From: Candidatus Symbiopectobacterium endolongispinus
GTDB taxonomy: Bacteria; Pseudomonadota; Gammaproteobacteria; Enterobacterales; Enterobacteriaceae
Assembly (NCBI RefSeq): GCF_018777385.1
Contig: NZ_JAFJYB010000007.1
Location: 92,621-156,620, forward strand
Direction: 5' to 3'
DNA: 64,000 bases
In this document: piece by piece, positions 51,281-61,653 of the stretch
How the letters are laid out: each line of letters begins with the position of its first letter
Position numbering within the stretch: the first letter of the stretch is position 1
Notes under the pieces: model-generated
What the model saw: the letters and a program-made list of their open reading frames with translations, nothing else
Told to the model about the DNA's origin: nothing
Database searches by the model: none
Made by a program: the position numbers and the translations under genes

Positions 51281-53431
51281 TTAGCCCAGTTGACCATTGC
51301 CGAGGTGCTTGATTCGGCGTTTGACCTCTTCCTGCTTCCCGCTTCCCGGCGTTAAACGGACGTGCATCCGAGCTGCCCAGATAGCCACATACCCGACGCG
51401 TCACAGATACGCGTGCGGAGTCGTGATTGCCACATTTCGGGCAGGTGAAGCCTTTGCTGGTGCACTCAAACTCACCGGTGAAGCCACACTCATAGCACTC
51501 ATCGATCGGCGTATTGGTGCCGTAATAGGGCACACGGCTATAGCTGTAATCCCAGACGTCTTCCAGCGCTTTAAGGTTATGTTGCAGGTTCGGATACTCG
51601 CCGTAGCAAATGAAGCCTCCGTTTGCCAGCGGCGGGTAGGGCAGTTCAAAGTCGATTTTCTGGTAAGGATTCACCTTCTTCTCCACGTCCAAGTGGAAGC
51701 TGTTGGTGTAGTAACCCTTATCGGTCACGCCTGGTACCACGCCGAATTCAGCGGTGTCGATACGGCAAAAACGGTCACACAGGTTTTCACTTGGCGTACT
51801 GTAAAGGCTGAAACCGTAGCCGGTTTCTTCTTTCCACTGATCGGTCGCGGCTTTCAGTCGTGCGACGATGGCGACCGCCTTTTCACGCAGTTGCTCATTG
51901 TCGAACACGTGTGTCTGGTTGCCAAACAGCGCGTTAATGGTCTCATGAACCCCAATATAGCCCAATGAGATCGATGCCCGACCGTTTTTGAAGATCTCAG
52001 CGACGTTGTAGTCCGCTTTCATGCGTACACCACAGGCACCTTCCATATACAGGATTGGAGCGACACGGGCTTTGACGTTTTCCAAACGTGCGATGCGCGT
52101 CATCAACGCTTTTTTTTTGCCAGTTGCAGACGATTATCCAACAGGTTCCAGAAACGCTCTTCGTTATGTTCCGCTTCCAGCGTGATGCGCGGCAGGTTAA
52201 GGCTGATTACCCCGAGGTTGTTGCGACCATCGTGGATCTGCTTGCCCTCTTCCTCATGCACGCCAAGGAAGCTGCGGCAGCCCATAGGCGTCTTAAACGA
52301 GCCGGTAACCTTAACCACCTGATCGTAATTGAGGATATCCGGGTACATCCGCTTGCTGGCGCAATCCAGTGCCAGTTGCTTGATGTCATAGTTCGGATCG
52401 GTAGCCTTGTGATTGACACCGTCGCGGATAGCGAACACCAGTTTGGGGAACACCGCGGTTTTACGGTTTTTGCCCAGACCGGCAATGCGGTTGCGCAGGA
52501 TGGATTGCTGAATCAGGCGCGATTCCCAACTGGTGCCGAGACCGAAACCAAAGGTGACAAACGGTGTCTGACCATTGGCGGTGTGCAGCGTATTTACTTC
52601 ATATTCGAGCGACTGGAAGGCGTCGTAGCACTCTTTTTCGGTACGAGACAGCGCATAGGCGTCCGCATCGGGAATGTGCCACTCATCAGCGGTTTCCCGG
52701 TGCTTTTTATGGCTGGCGGTGACGAACGGTGCCAGAATTTCATCAATACGGTTAATGGTGGTGCCGCCGTAGATGTCGCTTGCCACCTGCGCGATGATTT
52801 GGGCCGTCACTGCTGTCGCGGTTGAGATGGATTTTGGCGGCTCAATCTCCGCGTTACCCATCTTGAACCCTTTGGTCAACATGCCTTCAAGGTCGATTAG
52901 CATACAGTTGAACATCGGGAAGAACGGGGAGTAGTCCAGATCGTGGTAGTGAATTTCACCGCGTTCATGAGCAAGCACCACGTCGCGCGGCAGGATATGT
53001 TGCTTGGCAACGATACCGGCCAGCAGGTCGCGCTGGGTAGGGATGTCTTTGTTGGCGTTCTCTTTGAGCAGGGCCATGTTGCTTTGTTCAACCAGACCAC
53101 GAATTTCCTGATTCAAACGGCCGCGTTGTTCGCGGGCGACATCACGATCGTGACGGTACTCAATGTAGGTACGTGCAAGCTGCTTATACTGGCCAGACAT
53201 CAGCAGGTTTTCAACGGCGTTCTGGATATCACGGATATCCATACGTGCTTTCCCTTGCATTTGTTGAGCGACCGCACAGGCCACGGTTGCACAGTAATCT
53301 GTATCATCAACTTCTGCTGCATGCGCAGCACGTTCGACCGCCTGCTTGATGAGCATCTCATCAAAAGGCACTTGGCAACCGTCCAGTTTAATCACTACTG
53401 GTTTCAACGTTCGTTCCTTAGAGTTGTCCAC
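51281..53431 (-). pseudogene. nrdD: Anaerobic ribonucleoside-triphosphate reductase NrdD, frameshifted
   Basis: NrdD makes deoxynucleotides without oxygen. The remains align with E. coli NrdD (712 residues): ATP-cone at the N-terminus, FFPMFNCMLIDLEGMLTKGF, GGTTINRIDEILAPFVTASH, CGFTGEFECTSKGFTCPKCG (zinc site) and VTRRVCGYLG with the glycyl radical Gly. A run of nine A in coding sense (52110-52118) should have seven or ten. A 7-bp tandem duplication (GCTTCCC, 51334-51340 and 51341-51347) shifts the last 15 codons. Two small in-frame losses (Ser-Lys-Val and His-Tyr-Ala-Arg of E. coli) lie near residues 130-150. The radical Gly lies before the duplication, after the A-run shift. Confidence 0.93.
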
Positions 53432-53489
53432 AAGCGGAATCCGCAGCGGACAAGGGCTGCGGGGGTTGTGGATGATATTGTGGATAAGT

Positions 53490-53532
53490 ACTACATGTAG
53501 TGTCTATATTTATGATAGACACTACATGTAGT
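53490..53532. promoter_or_regulatory. NrdR-box-like inverted repeat upstream of nrdD
   Basis: ACTACATGTAGT occurs at 53490-53501 and 53521-53532, 31 bp apart (about three helical turns). The whole unit is a perfect 18-bp inverted repeat (ACTACATGTAGTGTCTAT and its complement) around 7 bp. Paired boxes of this form and spacing are typical of NrdR, the repressor of ribonucleotide reductase genes. They lie 59-101 bp before the nrdD start. Confidence 0.7.
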
Positions 53533-53734
53533 TTTAGGTGAAAAGAAATTCGCGATTTATTGATCTAGAACAAAGAATTTCGAGCAGCGTAGAAGGGTGT
53601 GCAATGGCGTTGCGCAAAATAAAAATAATGTATTGATTTGATTAGTAGTTTTTTATCTCTGCGCCATAAGGCAATTACGAACAAAAAAGCATAATAAACG
53701 TAGGGAAATAACAACAAGCAGGGCAATTATATCG

Positions 53735-53839
53735 CTGGGTGAAACGCGTTTCTTCTCACTGAGATTCCCGGCTTTCGCCGGGGATGACGAAGAGTAAAGT
53801 GACTTTGTCCGCAATCTCAAGGGGCAACGATGTTGCCCC
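53735..53839. repeat. Dispersed intergenic repeat, copy C, with terminator hairpin
   Basis: It shares AAACGCGTTTCTTCTCAC, GGCTTTCGCCG and GGATGACGA with copies A and B, and AAAGTGACTTTG with copy B. Its right end is a perfect hairpin GGGGCAAC / GTTGCCCC (53821-53839), which lies just after the ridA stop and may end ridA. The rest of the 426-bp gap is AT-rich and empty apart from the NrdR-like boxes. Confidence 0.78.
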
Positions 53840-53857
53840 GTGCTACAGCGCTCGTGC

Positions 53858-54244
53858 TTAGCGGCGTACCGCGATGACTTCGATTTTGATCTTCACATCT
53901 TTTGGCAGACGCGCCACTTCCACACAGGAGCGCGCCGGAAACGGTGCCTGATGCTGAGTAAAGAAGGATTCGTAAGTAGCGTTAACGGTGGCAAAGTCTT
54001 GCAGGTCTTTCACAAATACCGTGGTTTTCACGATGTCGGCGACTTTCAGGACCGCCGCTTCCACAATGGCCTGCACGTTTTCAAGAGACTGACGCGTTTG
54101 TGCGACGATGTCCTCGGCAATCAGACCGCTTTTCGGGTTTACTGGGATCTGACCGGAAGTGATGATCATGCTGCCCAGATCGACACCTTGTACATAATGG
54201 CCGATAGCGGCTGGGGCGTGTTCCGTGCTGATGCTACGTGACAT
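53858..54244 (-). CDS. ridA: 2-iminobutanoate/2-iminopropanoate deaminase RidA
   Basis: RidA hydrolyses reactive enamine/imine intermediates made by PLP enzymes such as threonine dehydratase, protecting other PLP enzymes. The 128 residues equal the E. coli length. Family blocks are YVQGVDLGSMIITSGQIPVN, the AQTRQSLENVQAIVEAA segment, and ARSCVEVARLPKDVKIKIEV with the substrate-binding Arg. It lies downstream of pyrBI as in E. coli. The gene is intact. Confidence 0.95.
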   Translation of the reverse strand: MSRSISTEHAPAAIGHYVQGVDLGSMIITSGQIPVNPKSGLIAEDIVAQTRQSLENVQAIVEAAVLKVADIVKTTVFVKDLQDFATVNATYESFFTQHQAPFPARSCVEVARLPKDVKIKIEVIAVRR

Positions 54245-54387
54245 GGCTTCTCCTGGATTTCGACGTGGCTATTTTCGAAGGGACAATTTCCGCCGGGCCT
54301 GCGCCGGGAGGGATACAACTTACCATTATTCGGAAAAGCGCGGCGCAGGCAATGGCATTGATGACCCTGCACACGCCGCACAGCGGA

Positions 54388-54854
<467 letters not shown>

Positions 54855-54868
54855 GATGTTTTCCCCTC

Positions 54869-55804
54869 TCACAGAACCAGTTCGCGATTTAATACCAGCG
54901 CCAGCAGCGCCTGACGTGCAAAGATGCCGTTGCCTGCCTGTTGGAAGTAATAGGCGTAAGGCGTGCTGTCGACATCCATCGTTATCTCATCCACGCGCGG
55001 CAGCGGATGCAGCACTTTCAGGTTGTCGCGGGCAGCATTCAGATCGGCCGCGCGCAGCACAAACTGTGATTTAATATTGATGTACTCGGATGGGTCCAGG
55101 CGCTCTTTCTGTACGCGCGTCATGTACAGAATATCCAGCTCCGATACCACCTCTTCAATGCTGGTGTGCAGGCTGTAGGTGATGTTTTTCTCTTCCAGCA
55201 TCGCCAGAATGTAATTCGGCATCGCCAGTGCGTCGGGAGCTATAAAGTAAAAGCGGTTACCGTCGAATTTAGCCAGCGCCTGCGTCAGGGAGTGCACGGT
55301 ACGGCCATATTTCAGGTCACCAACCATGGCGATATTGATGTTATTCAAACGTCCCTGGGTTTCCTGAATGGTGAACAGGTCGAGCAGGGTTTGCGTCGGA
55401 TGCTGGTTAGCACCGTATCCGGCATTGAGCACCGGAATGCCGCTGGAGAACTCGGTGGCAAGACGCGCGGCGCCTTCCTGCGGGTGGCGCATCACGATGG
55501 CATCCACATAGTGGCCGATAACCGAAATGGTATCTGCCAGCGTCTCGCCCTTCTTGCCGAGCGACGTGTTGTTACTGTCAGCAAAACCGACCACGGAAGC
55601 GCCCAGACGGTGCATCGCGGTTTCAAAAGAGAGCCGAGTGTGCGTCGAGACCTCAAAGAAACAGCTGGCGATCACTTTATGTTTTAACAACTCCGGCTGC
55701 GGTCTGGCCTTCAGGCTGGCGGCCACCTGCAACGCCAACTCCAAATCTTCACGGGTGAGGTCGTTAATTGAGATGATGTGTTTTTGATAAAGCGGATTGA
55801 CCAT
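54869..55804 (-). CDS. pyrB: Aspartate carbamoyltransferase catalytic chain PyrB, active-site residues changed
   Basis: PyrB joins carbamoyl phosphate and aspartate in the first committed step of pyrimidine synthesis. The 311 residues equal the E. coli length and the frame is open. However, the carbamoyl-phosphate motif STRTR reads STHTR: codon 55 (55640-55642) is CAC, replacing Arg54 of E. coli numbering, a residue essential for catalysis. The conserved NAGDG reads NAGYG (TAC at 55415-55417), replacing Asp129. His134 and Gln137 (NQHPTQ), KYGRTVHS and HPLPRVDEI are kept. The gene is probably a missense-inactivated pseudogene. The pyrL leader and attenuator upstream are intact. Confidence 0.93.
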   Translation of the reverse strand: MVNPLYQKHIISINDLTREDLELALQVAASLKARPQPELLKHKVIASCFFEVSTHTRLSFETAMHRLGASVVGFADSNNTSLGKKGETLADTISVIGHYVDAIVMRHPQEGAARLATEFSSGIPVLNAGYGANQHPTQTLLDLFTIQETQGRLNNINIAMVGDLKYGRTVHSLTQALAKFDGNRFYFIAPDALAMPNYILAMLEEKNITYSLHTSIEEVVSELDILYMTRVQKERLDPSEYINIKSQFVLRAADLNAARDNLKVLHPLPRVDEITMDVDSTPYAYYFQQAGNGIFARQALLALVLNRELVL

Positions 55805-55890
55805 GTTTGCCTTTCTCCCAACGGTTAGCCCTGAAACATTTTTCTCTCGCTCGGCCAGTCGGCAGGCGAGGTTCGCCCGGTATGACAGGC

Positions 55891-55915
55891 AAAAAAAAAC
55901 CCTTCAACGAGGGGC
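55891..55915 (-). terminator. Attenuator of the pyrBI operon
   Basis: On the minus strand GCCCCTC pairs with GAAGGG (one bulge) and is followed by nine T (55891-55899). The leader peptide stop lies in the loop. It sits 87 bp before the pyrB start. Confidence 0.82.
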
Positions 55916-56017
55916 TTTTTTTAAACGATCGGTGATTGCCGGAAAAGAGGCGGCACGCTGACGAAAAAAGGGGTCAGCAGCGTGATAAATACAGCATGTG
56001 GTGATGCAAGCGCACAT
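55904..56017 (-). CDS. pyrL: pyrBI operon leader peptide
   Basis: This 37-residue ORF starts at ATG 56017 with a perfect AGGAGGA 4 bp upstream and ends TGA within the attenuator hairpin. The peptide (MCACITTCCIYHAADPFFRQ...) differs from the E. coli leader, as is usual, but the arrangement is the same: translation that reaches the end of the ORF blocks the terminator. When UTP is low, the polymerase pauses, the ribosome catches up and pyrB is transcribed. Confidence 0.82.
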   Translation of the reverse strand: MCACITTCCIYHAADPFFRQRAASFPAITDRLKKAPR

Positions 56018-56228
56018 GGTTCCTCCTGGCAAATTGTGGCGCATTGTACGCGCGCGATTTGCTATTTCAAGCGCTAATTTATGCGCAATAATCGCATTTT
56101 TAGGTATTGGCAATCGGTTGCTTAGAGAAAACCTTACGCGTTCGACCAATGAAAATAAAGGGGATAGGTAGCACTTTTGCCACTGTAGACTAGCGGGAAT
56201 GCCTATGGAGGAGTATAAAGCTCGCTAA

Positions 56229-56730
<502 letters not shown>

Positions 56731-56973
56731 TCTTGCTACCGTGCGCGACGCCGAAGACGTTCGGTGCCGCGCACGGCGCGCGCCATCGGGATAATTGATC
56801 CTCCTTCATATATTCATACATAATTACCTGTACAGATATTAATATCGTCCCGTTCAGCGATGCAGCGGTTTGTGCTTATCGCGTAATGATGGGGAGCGTG
56901 GTTGTGCTGCCTCCTCGCTGACAGTTGATGATGGCCACGCCGTGACTGCGCGCGCCCTAAGGAAGGATTAAAA

Positions 56974-57980
56974 ATGGTTACGATATAGGATGTGGCGAAA
57001 AAGGTGGGCGTCTCTAAAGCGACGGTATCTCGCGTACTTAACGGCAAAAACGTGGTACGTGAAGATATGCGGCAGCGTGTGTTTCGCGCCATCGAGGAAA
57101 CCGGATTCAGTCCAAACCTGCTTGCCCGCCAGTTAGCCACCCGCAAAACCAACTAGATTGGTTTGGTTATCACCAACTCTCTGTATCAGGGACCGTTTTT
57201 TTCGGAAATGACCTATCAGGCGGCGTCATGCAGTGAAAAGCATCAGCGCCAATTGATTCTGGCGGATGGCAAAAACAGTGCGCAGGATGAGCGCAATGCC
57301 ATTGGTATGCTGCTGGCACTGCGTTGCGAATCATTATTGTGTATCCCAAATTCTTATCAGCAGAGGCGTTGGAAACGCTGATCGAGCAGCACGAGACGCC
57401 GAGCATCGTGATTAACCGTAAGCTGCCCCATCACCAGAATCACGCGGTCTATATCGAGCACTATCACAGCAGCCAACTGATAACGCAATATCTGCTCGAT
57501 CAGGGGCATACGCGCATCGCTTTTATTGCCGGGCTGCCCGGTTCCCCGTCTGGTGAACAGCGGCTTGCGGGATTCCTTGATACGCTGAAAGCGGCGGGTA
57601 TCGTACATGATGAGGCGCTACGTCTGGAAGGGGACTGGACGCCGGAGAGCGGCTATCACGCCGCCCAAACGCTGCTAGGGCGCAATGTGGACGTCACCTG
57701 TGTGCTGGCGGCCAATGACGATATGGCAATTGGCGCGGCGAAGGTGTTTCTTGATGCCGGAAAGCGTGTGCTGCAGGATATATCGTTGGCGGGGTTCGAT
57801 GACATGCTGATTGGGCGCTACTTTTCTCCTGCCTTAACGACGGTGCATGTGCCGATTGCTGCCATGATTCAGGATGCGATTGGTCGCCTGGTGGCTGCGT
57901 CACAAGGTGATGCCATGCCGACACCGCCTTGCCATCATCAAGGACGTTTGGTTATCCGAGAGTCCGTCGCCAGGCGCTGA
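56974..57980 (+). pseudogene. LacI/GalR-family regulator (AscG-like), multiple lesions
   Basis: The HTH is VTI*DVAKKVGVSKATVSRV, and the effector domain resembles AscG/GalR: LVITNSLYQGPFFSEMTY, ILADGKNSAQDERNAIGMLL, YPKFLSAEALETLIEQ, AANDDMAIGAAKVFLDAG and DISLAGFDDMLIGRYFSPAL. Lesions: TAG at 56986-56988 (codon 5, Tyr expected), TAG at 57154-57156 (after RKTN), and a one-base loss near 57325-57335. No sugar-use genes lie beside it, so its target locus is unknown or has been lost. It converges on argI. Confidence 0.88.
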
Positions 57981-58008
57981 GCATAGCGCGCAGCGCGGCC
58001 CGCGGCCC

Positions 58009-59016
58009 TTATTCCTGGCCGAGCGTGGCGACCATCACCGCTTTGATGGTGTGCATGCGGTTTTCTGCCTGATCGAACACAATGCTGTGCGCTGATTCAA
58101 ACACCTCGTCGGTCACTTCCATGCCGCCGTGCAAACCGTACTGCTGGGCCATCTGCTTGCCGATGGTGGTTTGATCGTCATGGAACGCTGGCAGGCAGTG
58201 CAGGAATTTCACCTGCGGGTTACCGGTGGTGGCAAGCATCGCCATATTGACCTGATAGGGTTTTAGCAGCGCAATCCGCTCCTGCCACACCTCTTTGGCC
58301 TCTCCCATGGACACCCATACATCGGTGTAGATGAAATCCGCACCGGCCACGCCTGCGGCGATGTCTTCCGTCAGCGTGATTTTTCCGCCAGTCAACTCGG
58401 CAGCTGCTCGGCATTCGGCCACCAGGTTGGCATCGGGCCAGCAGGCTTTGGGTGCGACCAGACGCAGATCCAAACCGGTCAACGCAGCGGCTTCCAGCAT
58501 GGTATTACACATGTTGTTGCGCGCATCGCCTGCGTAGACCAGCGTCATGTCGCTGAAAGCGCGCTCAGGCAGATGCTCTTGCATGGTCAGTAAATCCGCC
58601 AGCAGTTGTGTTGGGTGGAATTCGTTAGTCAGCCCATTCCATACCGGTACACCGGCGTACTCCGCCAGCATTTCCACCAGTGCCTGACCGTAACCACGGT
58701 ATTGGATGCCATCATAAATTCTGCCCAGTACGCGGGCGGTATCCTTCATCGACTCTTTATGGCCGATCTGGCTGCCGCTCGGGCCAAGATACGTGACGCG
58801 TGCTCCCTGATCGTATGCAGCAACTTCGAAAGAGCAACGAGTGCGGGTCGAATCTTTTTCGAAGATGAGTGCGATGTTTTTATTTTGCAGGTAGCGTTTT
58901 TCTGTGCCGTTCTTTTTGTCGGCTTTCAGTTGGGCAGATAAGGTTAACAGTGCGCCGATCTCAGCCGGGGAAAAATCCATTAATCTTAAGAAGTGGCGCT
59001 GGTGAAACGAGTTCAT
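58009..59016 (-). CDS. argI: Ornithine carbamoyltransferase ArgI
   Basis: ArgI makes citrulline from ornithine and carbamoyl phosphate in arginine synthesis. The start at ATG 59016 with GGAGA upstream gives 335 residues (E. coli 334). The carbamoyl-phosphate motif [10 protein letters not shown] is intact, unlike that of pyrB in this window. Other key blocks are [15 protein letters not shown], the ornithine-binding DVWVSMGEA and the Cys of [11 protein letters not shown]. Two ARG boxes lie before it. It is divergent from rraB, as in E. coli. No lesion is seen. Confidence 0.97.
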   Translation of the reverse strand: MNSFHQRHFLRLMDFSPAEIGALLTLSAQLKADKKNGTEKRYLQNKNIALIFEKDSTRTRCSFEVAAYDQGARVTYLGPSGSQIGHKESMKDTARVLGRIYDGIQYRGYGQALVEMLAEYAGVPVWNGLTNEFHPTQLLADLLTMQEHLPERAFSDMTLVYAGDARNNMCNTMLEAAALTGLDLRLVAPKACWPDANLVAECRAAAELTGGKITLTEDIAAGVAGADFIYTDVWVSMGEAKEVWQERIALLKPYQVNMAMLATTGNPQVKFLHCLPAFHDDQTTIGKQMAQQYGLHGGMEVTDEVFESAHSIVFDQAENRMHTIKAVMVATLGQE

Positions 59017-59048
59017 TGTAGTTATCTCCATGTGGCTCAACGCTGTTG

Positions 59049-59088
59049 GTTGAATTAAAATTCACTTTATATGTGTAATTATTCAATT
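59049..59088 (-). promoter_or_regulatory. Pair of ARG boxes (ArgR operator) upstream of argI
   Basis: GTTGAATTAAAATTCACT (59049-59066) matches the ARG-box consensus TGAATxxxxATTCA almost perfectly; ATGTGTAATTATTCAATT (59071-59088) is a second, weaker box. Adjacent box pairs are the standard ArgR hexamer site. Confidence 0.85.
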
Positions 59089-59179
59089 TCAAGGGGCGGC
59101 GTCAAACTTTATGGTGGAGAGGGCGTCGGGGGTGCGGGAGAATACGGCAATAACGTAGAGATTAACGGGGGGCAGACTC

Positions 59180-59587
59180 ATGGCAAACCGCGATTTACTG
59201 GACGAACAACGGGAAGAAACGCGCCTGATCATCGAAGAACTGCTGGATGATGGTAGCGATCCAGACGCACTGTATACTATCGAACACCACTTTTCGGCGG
59301 AAAACTTCGACGCGTTGGAAAAGGTCGCTGTTGATGCCTTTAAAATGGGCTACGAAGTGACGGATGCGGAAGAGCTGGAAGTGGAAGAGGGCAAACTGTT
59401 GATGTGCTGCGATGTCATCAGCGAAGTAGCACTCAATGCTGAGCTGATCGATGAGCAGGTCGAGCAGTTAATCGAACTGGCTGCACGCCACAACGTCAAT
59501 TACGACGGGTGGGGCACCTACTTCGAAGATCCGGATGGTGAAGACGACGATTTTTATGATGAGGATGATGACGGCAAACGTCATTAA
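59180..59587 (+). CDS. rraB: Ribonuclease E activity regulator RraB
   Basis: RraB binds the C-terminal half of RNase E and reduces decay of a subset of mRNAs. The 135 residues match E. coli RraB (138): [20 protein letters not shown], the [20 protein letters not shown] segment, and the very acidic tail ([13 protein letters not shown]). The start is ATG 59180. It is divergent from argI and ends in a strong terminator. The gene is intact. Confidence 0.95.
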   Translation: MANRDLLDEQREETRLIIEELLDDGSDPDALYTIEHHFSAENFDALEKVAVDAFKMGYEVTDAEELEVEEGKLLMCCDVISEVALNAELIDEQVEQLIELAARHNVNYDGWGTYFEDPDGEDDDFYDEDDDGKRH

Positions 59588-59605
59588 TGCCTCAGGGCAT
59601 CACGG

Positions 59606-59637
59606 GCATGCCGAAGTGACCTTCGGCATGCTGTTTT
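59606..59637 (+). terminator. Rho-independent terminator after rraB
   Basis: A perfect 11-bp stem CATGCCGAAG / CTTCGGCATG (extended by one G-C pair) with the loop TGAC, followed by TGTTTT. It also faces the end of the convergent yjgM gene. Confidence 0.88.
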
Positions 59638-60138
59638 AGAGTTGCTTGAGCATAGTGACTTCACAGTCTCCGTGGCCGGTGTTGCCCATCGCGTGCGGAA
59701 TGTGTTCAAACCCCAGTTTACGATACAGCATAATCGCCTGTGTCAACGTGCTGGTGGTTTCCAGATAGCAGCCCGGAATCCCTTCTGGCGAGCGAAATCG
59801 AGCGCTTGCAGCGCAAGTTGGCGCGCCAACCCTTTACCACGCAAGATCGGCAAAAAGTACATCTTTTGCAGTTCACACACGTCCGCTTCCCCCTCCTGTA
59901 AGGGGGCGATACCGCCGCTGCCCACCACTTCTCCGTCGTATTCAATGACCCAATAAGCGCTATTCGGCTGATTATACAACTGAAACAGGTTATCCAGGTT
60001 GGGGTCAGAAACGGTATATCCCTTATCTGCCGTCAGGCCAAATTCCGCAGACACACGGCGGATCACTGCCGCAATGGCAGCATTGTCCTGTGCGGTAATG
60101 GGGCGCATCCGCAAAGAAAGGGAAAGGGCGATAGTCAT
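59636..60138 (-). pseudogene. yjgM: GNAT acetyltransferase YjgM, frameshifted
   Basis: YjgM is a GNAT-fold acetyltransferase; related enzymes (OatA/YjgM) acetylate O-acetylserine or amino-acid-like amines. The start at ATG 60138 and end at 59636 give, after repair by one base, 167 residues, equal to E. coli. The N-terminal part is [40 protein letters not shown] (acetyl-CoA loop); the second frame gives [20 protein letters not shown] and [20 protein letters not shown]. One base is missing near 59770-59776. The order argI-rraB-yjgM-yjgN is as in E. coli, with two genes inserted before yjgN. Confidence 0.92.
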
Positions 60139-60504
60139 GGTGCTTACTCTTACTGATAGGGGATAATTACATTTTCTTACGCTGTAATAGCATTGAACGG
60201 GGTTTTTGTGCAATACCGGATTAACAGGAGTTGGCCATGGGCAGCCTCACCACGATGCAATCCCTTATGTTGATTTTTTGTCCGCTCATTTTTTCTTGTC
60301 TAATGGATTAGACACATTTATCGTAAGGATATGGCCGTTTCGCCCGTTATTTAATCATAACATTATGATTATTATCCGATTATATAGGATGCGCCAGAAA
60401 TTTACCTCATGGCAATATATTATTGTTATTTAATGGTTAGTCTGCAATCCATATTGGGATGTGACCTGGGACACATTATTATTGAAATCCATTTACCCTT
60501 ATGG
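60139..60504. other. Divergent intergenic region yjgM / exported hydrolase
   Basis: The 366 bp are AT-rich without a supported ORF. They contain the near-palindrome TGTCTAATGGATTAGACA (60297-60314), described separately, and poly-T stretches. Confidence 0.45.
60297..60314. promoter_or_regulatory. Operator-like palindrome TGTCTAAT-GG-ATTAGACA
   Basis: An 8-bp perfect inverted repeat with a 2-bp centre lies about 190 bp before the exported hydrolase gene. Its size suits a dimeric repressor. The binding protein is unknown. Confidence 0.35.
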
Positions 60505-61569
60505 ATGACGAGTAGTATGGCCCATCGCATGTTGTCAGGCTGGATTAGCCTGTTTTTATCTCCCATCGCTTACGCACAACCCTTGCAGCCTCAGGAAGGC
60601 GACTGGCGGCCTGCTGAGTTTCGTTTTCATACCGGTGAAACGCGTAACGACCTCCGCCTGCACTATTACACGTTGGGTGACCGCAGTAAGCCTGCGGTGC
60701 TGTTGCTGCACGGTACCAACCAGCCGGTGAGCGCACTGCTGGCGGATGGATTTGGCGGCGAGCTGTTTGGGCCGGGCCAACCGCTGGATGTGACGAAACA
60801 CTTTATTATCATTCCCGAAAGTATCGGATCGGGAAAATCCTACAAACCTTCTGACGGTTTGCGCACGCAATTCCCGCAATATAACTACGATGATATGGTG
60901 CTGGCACAATATCGACTGGTGACGGAAGCTTTGGGTATCAAACATTTGCGTCTGGTTATGGGTTACTCCATGGGAGGGATACACACCTGGCTGTGGGGGC
61001 AAAAATACCCTGACATGATGGATGCGCTGGTGCCGATGGCATCACAACCCAATGCGCTGTCAGGTCGTAACTGGATGCTGCGCCGCATGTTGATCGAATT
61101 AATCAAACGCGATCCGGCCTGGAAAAACGGTGATTATCAGACTCAGCCACCGGCATTGCAGACCGCCAATATCATGTTCAGTATCGCCACAACGGGCGGT
61201 ACCCTCGCTTACCAGAGTAAAGCACCACCGCGTGAGCTGGCGGATAAGATGGTGGATGCGCGATTGGCGGCTCCTGTGACCAGTGATGCCAATGACTTCA
61301 TCTATATCTGGAATTCCTCTGCGGATTACAACGCGATGAGCGGTTTGGAACGCATCAAGGCACCGATGCTGGTCATCAACTCTGCGGATGATGAACGTAA
61401 TCCGGTGGAAATTGGCTCGCTGGAACCGGCGTTGAAGAAGGTCAAACAGGCATCACTGTTCTTGATTCCGGCTAGTGCGGAAACCAGTGGCCACGGAACC
61501 ATGATGTCCGCCCGTTTCTATCGCACTGCGCTGGGTGAATTCCTGGCGAAAGCCCCTTCCCATAAATAA
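60505..61569 (+). CDS. Exported alpha/beta hydrolase, homoserine O-acetyltransferase-like
   Basis: The protein has the MetX-like alpha/beta-hydrolase fold. From ATG 60505 or 60517 it starts with a signal peptide (MLSGWISLFLSPIAYA, then QPLQPQEGDW), so it is probably periplasmic. Motifs are VLLLHGTNQPVSALL, the nucleophile elbow LVMGYSMGGIHTWLW, the acid region MLVINSADDERNPVE and the catalytic His in AETSGHGTMM. An open frame begins at 60409, but those residues do not look like a signal. True MetX is cytosolic and acts on homoserine; an exported form is more likely an esterase of unknown substrate. It is intact. Confidence 0.82.
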   Translation: MTSSMAHRMLSGWISLFLSPIAYAQPLQPQEGDWRPAEFRFHTGETRNDLRLHYYTLGDRSKPAVLLLHGTNQPVSALLADGFGGELFGPGQPLDVTKHFIIIPESIGSGKSYKPSDGLRTQFPQYNYDDMVLAQYRLVTEALGIKHLRLVMGYSMGGIHTWLWGQKYPDMMDALVPMASQPNALSGRNWMLRRMLIELIKRDPAWKNGDYQTQPPALQTANIMFSIATTGGTLAYQSKAPPRELADKMVDARLAAPVTSDANDFIYIWNSSADYNAMSGLERIKAPMLVINSADDERNPVEIGSLEPALKKVKQASLFLIPASAETSGHGTMMSARFYRTALGEFLAKAPSHK

Positions 61570-61653
61570 CTGCGGTTTTTCTTCCGAGCAGGTGCCTCCA
61601 CGATGAAGCGCCTGCCAGGCTTGCTCTTGATGACCAATCACTAGGGACGATGT

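Noticed and set aside
52103..53431. Programmed ribosomal frameshifting at the A9 run of nrdD
   Set aside because: Relatives make NrdD from one frame, and the gene has a second, unrelated 7-bp duplication. Decay or sequencing error is simpler.
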